From an uncultured Taibaiella sp. (GTDB lineage Bacteria > Bacteroidota > Bacteroidia > Chitinophagales > Chitinophagaceae): a stretch of DNA of 26,651 nt. A model generated the notes under the pieces. The model was not told the origin of the DNA. It searched no databases and saw only the letters and a program-made list of their open reading frames with translations. The position numbers and the translations under genes were made by a program. The stretch spans positions 1 to 26,651 of the forward strand of contig CAMPJV010000003.1 of NCBI GenBank assembly GCA_946886975.1, in the 5' to 3' direction. Below, one piece after another: positions 23,842 through 26,651 of this stretch; the stretch's first letter is position 1; each line of letters begins with the position of its first letter.

Positions 23842-24039
23842 ATGAAGATCAACAAGCCAAATGCACCAAAGAACAGGGGTCGCTCAGTGAAGGAGGACCT
23901 GCAGCGGCTGGATGAGGCCGGTATCAATCTCGGGACTTCCAGCGATGAAAACTCAGACTCTGAAAAGGAGAAAGACATTCCCGACACAAAAAAGCAGCAG
24001 CAAACAGGAGACACTACAAGGTCGGATAGAAGGTTGTAG
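23842..24039 (+). CDS. Small hydrophilic hypothetical protein
   Basis: This is a 65-residue product with no recognised family. It is highly charged, has no signal peptide or transmembrane segment, and looks disordered: a basic start (MKINKPNAPKNRGR), one short amphipathic helix (SVKEDLQRLDEAGINLG) and an Asp/Glu/Lys/Ser/Gln-rich tail. The SVKEDLQRLDEAGIN helix reads like a true coding stretch, and the plus-strand frame avoids the low-complexity hydrophobic look of the opposite frame (23799-24143), so I favour the plus strand. It diverges from the rhlE-type helicase. The gene could still be spurious. Confidence 0.5.
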   Translation: MKINKPNAPKNRGRSVKEDLQRLDEAGINLGTSSDENSDSEKEKDIPDTKKQQQTGDTTRSDRRL

Positions 24040-24042
24040 GAT

Positions 24043-24139
24043 AAATTCCAATGGAGAAATTCCAAATCCCAATGAAGAAATTCCAAATCCAGTGAGGAAA
24101 TTCTATATCCCAATGGAGAAATTCCAAAGCCCAGGTGAG
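24043..24139. repeat. Tandem repeat, about 21 bp, five units
   Basis: Units start with AAATTCC (one has AAATTCT) and run 14, 21, 20, 21 and 21 bases: 24043-24056 (partial), 24057-24077, 24078-24097, 24098-24118 and 24119-24139. The common form is AAATTCCAAATCCCAATGGAG. It fills the space between the small ORF and the convergent Rieske gene and ends 4 bases from the Rieske stop codon. Confidence 0.8.
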
Positions 24140-24142
24140 ACA

Positions 24143-24928
24143 CTAGAGGATGATGAAAACTTTGCCTCCCTCCGCCTCCACTTTATAGACCTTAATTGCC
24201 TCCTTTGCAGGGCCGGCTTTTACATGCCCACTAAGTACATCAAACTGGCTGCCGTGCCAGGGACACTGCACCGTTCCACAGATCATTGCCCCACCAGCAA
24301 GAGAGCCACCCCTATGGGTACAACGGTCGTCAAAGGCTGTATAGCCCTCTTCTGTTCGTCCAAGCACGATCCTTATGTCTCCAACCCTGACAAGCTTCAT
24401 CTGGTTGATTTTCAGCTCATCAGCATGCGCCACCGGAACCCTGCCTTTGCTTTGGGCTGATGAAGTTTCTGTCCATTTACCCGCATCAGCATACCTGATG
24501 TCTACGCCGATCTGGTTCCTGTAGACAAGAGTACCCCCGAGCCACCCGGACACGGTAAGTAGTATTACCCCTATCAGTTCTATGCCGAGCACGAGGAGGT
24601 AGCTGGTGTCCTCTCCCCTCCGCATGACCCATGCACAGGCGAACAGGATAAGCACTGTTACATTCAGGAGCCCGTGCTTTACACCGCGCTTCCTGGCAGA
24701 GCTTTCAGGAGGAATAGTGTAGATAAAGTCAACGATGCCCGGAACGGCAGCTGCCAACCCGGCAACAATTCCCGCAACTATTAAATAACCAGCAACAAGG
24801 AGGAAGTCCTCCTTATTCAGCAGGTATCCCACAGCATCAGCCAGGAACCCTCCCACCAGAAAGGCTATTGGGAAAGCCACAAGAATAGGATGGATCGGAT
24901 GCGACCTGAAATGAGCCCTGCTTTTCAT
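24143..24928 (-). CDS. DUF2231 membrane domain fused to a Rieske 2Fe-2S domain
   Basis: This is a 261-residue inner-membrane protein. The N-terminal 150 residues form a DUF2231 domain with four hydrophobic helices (about 14-36, 42-68, 86-102 and 110-132), beginning with the diagnostic HPIHPILVAFPIA. The C-terminal part (about 170-261) is a Rieske domain: the cluster ligands are Cys203/His205 in CTHRGGSL and Cys222/His225 in CPWHGSQF. It is likely a membrane-anchored electron-transfer protein, with the Rieske domain facing one side of the membrane. Its partner is not visible here. The fusion is a known layout. It stands alone on its strand between two repeat-bearing gaps. Confidence 0.93.
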   Translation of the reverse strand: MKSRAHFRSHPIHPILVAFPIAFLVGGFLADAVGYLLNKEDFLLVAGYLIVAGIVAGLAAAVPGIVDFIYTIPPESSARKRGVKHGLLNVTVLILFACAWVMRRGEDTSYLLVLGIELIGVILLTVSGWLGGTLVYRNQIGVDIRYADAGKWTETSSAQSKGRVPVAHADELKINQMKLVRVGDIRIVLGRTEEGYTAFDDRCTHRGGSLAGGAMICGTVQCPWHGSQFDVLSGHVKAGPAKEAIKVYKVEAEGGKVFIIL

Positions 24929-24977
24929 GATAATGTTGAATGATCAATCATTACCATAAAAAGCGGACCTACGCCTC

Positions 24978-25038
24978 GTTGCTGGTTGCTCGTTGTGCGT
25001 TGATCGAGTCTAACGTCTAACAACGAGCAACGAACAAC
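24978..25038. repeat. 18-bp inverted repeat (imperfect) built from GTTGCTCGTTG
   Basis: The left arm (24978-24995) and the reverse complement of the right arm (25021-25038) match at 16 of 18 positions, with a perfect 11-bp core GTTGCTCGTTG. The loop is 25 bases. It lies just after the RRM gene stop and may work as its transcript end, but there is no T-run. The arm itself is repetitive (GTTGCT/GTTGCTC), which suggests a dispersed intergenic element. Confidence 0.6.
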
Positions 25039-25044
25039 TAACTG

Positions 25045-25563
25045 TTACCGATTGTAGTTAATATCGATGTTGTCATCGGTGGGGGGAGCGTCCAGTTTGT
25101 TGGGATCATACCCGCTGCCGGAGCTCCGGTTGGCGCTGTAGCTGCTACCGCTGCTGCGATTAGCATTATAGCCGCTACCGCTGCTACGGTTAGCGCCATA
25201 GCTGCTGCCGCTACTGCGATTGGAGTTGTAGCCACCGCTACCGGTACGGTTTGAGTTGAAGCCGCCTGGTCTTTTCTGGAAAGACCTGTTGCCTCCACCA
25301 CCGCCGCGGTTGTTGTTAGCCTTATTACTCTTGGCCTCCTTTACGCTGATGATGGTGCCCATAAAGTAAGTGGCATCCAGATTGTCAATTGCATCATACG
25401 CGCTAAACTTCTCATCCATCTCCACGAAGCCAAACCCTTTGGGAAGGCCGGTGGCGCTGTCGATGATGATCTTTACGGAGTTGATCTTGCCAAATTCAGA
25501 GAATGCGTCTGAGAGATTTTGTTCGGTGGTTTCAGGGCTTAGATTGCCGACGAAGAGATTCAT
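25045..25563 (-). CDS. RRM RNA-binding protein with Gly/Ser/Asn-rich repeat tail
   Basis: This is a cytoplasmic single-RRM RNA-binding protein of 172 residues. RNP2 is LFVGNL (3-8) and RNP1 is KGFGFVEM (42-49), both intact. The tail starts with a basic Gly-rich stretch (NRGGGGGNRSFQKRPGG, 85-101) and continues with five 10-residue repeats (RTGSGGYNSN 106-115, RSSGSSYGAN 116-125, RSSGSGYNAN 126-135, RSSGSSYSAN 136-145, RSSGSGYDPN 146-155). The final 17 residues are acidic. Bacteroidota carry such proteins instead of some cold-shock proteins, and they are often associated with RNA chaperoning. The repeat tail could support phase separation or RNA clustering (inference). It diverges from the gene at 25758. 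Confidence 0.93.
   Translation of the reverse strand: MNLFVGNLSPETTEQNLSDAFSEFGKINSVKIIIDSATGLPKGFGFVEMDEKFSAYDAIDNLDATYFMGTIISVKEAKSNKANNNRGGGGGNRSFQKRPGGFNSNRTGSGGYNSNRSSGSSYGANRSSGSGYNANRSSGSSYSANRSSGSGYDPNKLDAPPTDDNIDINYNR
25099..25248 (-). repeat. Five 30-bp coding repeats in the RRM protein tail
   Basis: Codons 106-155 encode five 10-residue units of the R(S/T)(S/G)(G/S)(S/G)xYxxN type. The repeats alternate GSSY and GSGY. In-frame 30-bp periodicity suggests expansion by slippage or recombination and makes length variation between strains likely. Confidence 0.8.
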
Positions 25564-25757
25564 AAAAGAGGATAGTTTTAAAATAATTCAGTTCCGAACC
25601 AGGAAACAGGAAAAATCCTATCCTTTTGTTTTCAGGTCTGAAAGAACATTCAAGATAGAACTATAAATGGATTCCGCAAAATAGAGCGCAGAGGAAGTCG
25701 GAATATAACTCAGGTTTAACGGCAAGCTTTTTTTACCTTTCCTGCAAAGTACCAGAT

Positions 25758-26237
25758 ATGAAAGAAAACCTTAAAGAGATTCGTATAGGAAAAGGGCTTG
25801 GGACGCTAACCTTCGGCAATACGCGCCAGCAGGTAAAAGCGATGCTCGGCGAGCCAACCGATATAGAGAAGTATTCTCTGTCGGACACGGATGACGACAG
25901 TACGGAATCCTGGCATTACGATGAACTTGATCTTTCACTCTCCTTTGACGAAGAGAACGACTGGAAACTAAGCAGCATAGCGGTAAGCAGTGAGGAGTAT
26001 ACCCTGGAAGGCATATCGCTGATCGGGAGGAAGAAGCCTGACGTGCTCGCAGAATTTGAAAAACGGCAGTGGGGCGCGCCTGAAGAAGACGAAGAGATAC
26101 GAGAAGACGACCCTAATAACTGCCTGATGCACATTGATAAATCCAGCATGAGCCTCTGGTTTGAGAACGACGAGCTGACAGAGCTCCAGATCGGACCTTT
26201 TTATAAGAACGACGGCATACTATGGCCTGAGAGCTAA
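25758..26237 (+). CDS. Acidic hypothetical protein
   Basis: This is a 159-residue cytoplasmic-looking protein without signal peptide or cysteine motif. It is strongly acidic. The start (MKENLKEIRIGKGLGTLTFGNTRQQVKAMLGEPTDIEKY) has the G-x-L-x-F-G-x-T-R-x-x-V-x-x-x-L-G-x-P pattern seen in SmpA/BamE-like and many small immunity-type proteins, where an RxxVxxxLGxP element forms a short helix-strand unit. The rest alternates beta strands with acidic loops (SDTDDDSTES, APEEDEEIREDDPN) and ends GILWPES. I do not recognise a specific family. It is preceded by a near-consensus -7 element (TACCTTTC, 25734-25741) and followed closely by a small lipoprotein ORF. Confidence 0.8.
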   Translation: MKENLKEIRIGKGLGTLTFGNTRQQVKAMLGEPTDIEKYSLSDTDDDSTESWHYDELDLSLSFDEENDWKLSSIAVSSEEYTLEGISLIGRKKPDVLAEFEKRQWGAPEEDEEIREDDPNNCLMHIDKSSMSLWFENDELTELQIGPFYKNDGILWPES

Positions 26238-26288
26238 ACTGGACTGACAACGCTTCGGCGGCGGCCTTTATTTTCTCAAACTAACTCA

Positions 26289-26402
26289 TTGAGACTGTTC
26301 CTTTCATATCTGATAGTTATCTGCTTCGTGCTGACCGCGGCAGGCTGCAGAACGACAAGAGTACATGGATGCGGATGCGGCATGATCGAGCGGACCAGAT
26401 AG
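26289..26402 (+). CDS. Very small Cys-rich lipoprotein (37 residues)
   Basis: A TTG start at 26289 opens 37 codons to TAG at 26400-26402. The product begins MRLFLSYLIVICFVLTAAGC, a textbook lipoprotein signal with lipobox TAAG/Cys20, leaving a mature peptide of 18 residues that includes the Gly/Cys pattern HGCGCGM and a basic C terminus (IERTR). The same frame is open upstream to the preceding gene's TAA, but no better start matches the signal. It is too short for the usual gene-length cut-off. The lipobox and its position between two convergent genes support it, but no homologue could be checked. Confidence 0.5.
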   Translation: MRLFLSYLIVICFVLTAAGCRTTRVHGCGCGMIERTR

Positions 26403-26415
26403 GACAGCAATCTTT

Positions 26416-26651
26416 CTATAGATCATCTTGCAGTTCGTGGCTGGACAGTGGTAACGAAGGATCCGGCTTTGCGGGTAGCACTGCAGAAGAGAGATCTTCG
26501 GGAATAGCTACTTCCTCTGCCGTATGCTTCTTTCGCCTGGAGGTCTTAGCCTTTGTGTAGAGTATATACAACACATAGTTACGGACAGCTTGCGTGGGGC
26601 TATCCTGATCGCCATAGGCTGTCGAAGCCAGATTGGTGTGCAGTATCCTGA
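26416..26651 (-). CDS. 3' part of an unidentified minus-strand gene (runs off right edge)
   Basis: The minus-strand frame is open from the right window edge to a TAG at 26418-26416, giving the last 77 residues of a protein. It reads as real coding sequence: an Ala/Tyr/Leu helical stretch (SPTQAVRNYVLYILYTKAK), a basic patch (TSRRKKH), then an acidic/Pro-rich end (AEEVAIPEDLSS ... ELQDDL). I do not recognise the family. It converges with the small lipoprotein ORF, and the two stops are 13 bases apart. Confidence 0.62.
   Translation of the reverse strand, partial: RILHTNLASTAYGDQDSPTQAVRNYVLYILYTKAKTSRRKKHTAEEVAIPEDLSSAVLPAKPDPSLPLSSHELQDDL

Noticed and set aside
24043..24139. Possible CRISPR array
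   Set aside because: Units are contiguous and degenerate with no unique spacers, and no cas gene is present.
23799..24143. Minus-strand ORF of 114 codons
   Set aside because: Its start lies in the tandem repeat and its translation is low-complexity. It is opposite the more coding-like small plus-strand ORF.
24939..24952. Short palindrome AATGAT-CA-ATCATT upstream of the Rieske gene
   Set aside because: Six-base A/T-rich arms are expected by chance, and nothing else supports an operator.

Overview
The window looks like a chromosomal segment of a Bacteroidota bacterium, probably a member of the Chitinophagales/Chitinophagaceae. The reasons are: two large secreted proteins with type IX secretion (T9SS) C-terminal domains, one of type B (gliding-motility C-terminal domain) and one of type A; a GldA-type ABC ATPase; Bacteroidota-restricted families (DUF4919, DUF4920); absence of obvious Shine-Dalgarno sequences; and several exact copies of the Bacteroidota -7 promoter element TAnnTTTG just upstream of genes. 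No IS element, prophage, CRISPR array, rRNA or tRNA was recognised, and most content is ordinary housekeeping and envelope biology.

Layout. 1-449: 5' part of an outer-membrane beta-barrel protein on the minus strand, running off the left edge. 630-6170: a co-directional plus-strand block of a DEAD-box RNA helicase (its basic tail cut off by an in-frame TAG), guanylate kinase, a DUF21/CBS/CorC membrane protein, 3-hydroxyanthranilate 3,4-dioxygenase, a small His-rich membrane protein, ADP-heptose epimerase HldD and a DUF4920 protein, closed by a strong hairpin at 6227-6255. 6275-13258: minus-strand T9SS type B protein, T9SS type A FG-GAP/VCBS protein and an SDR oxidoreductase. 13259-13672: the largest gap, holding a degenerate 11-bp tandem array. 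13673-16035: plus-strand purE, PhoH-like ATPase and DUF4919 protein. 16188-23615: minus-strand gldA, EGF-like lipoprotein, a tight tolC-suhB-thiL operon, an unknown protein, a VOC protein and an RhlE-type helicase. 23842-26651: a small hydrophilic ORF, a 21-bp tandem repeat, a DUF2231-Rieske protein, an RRM RNA-binding protein, an acidic unknown protein, a tiny Cys-rich lipoprotein and the 3' end of a minus-strand gene.

Functional themes are the envelope and surface (HldD, TolC, T9SS proteins, GldA, lipoproteins), RNA handling (two DEAD-box helicases, RRM protein, PhoH) and core nucleotide/cofactor metabolism (Gmk, PurE, ThiL, 3-HAO). I did not find a clear undescribed multi-gene system. The signals most worth a second look are the in-frame amber codon before a still coding-like helicase tail, the 11-bp array, two promoters whose -7 element sits exactly five bases before ATG (predicted leaderless mRNAs of tolC and gldA), several intergenic repeat/hairpin elements, and a 37-residue Cys-rich lipoprotein.
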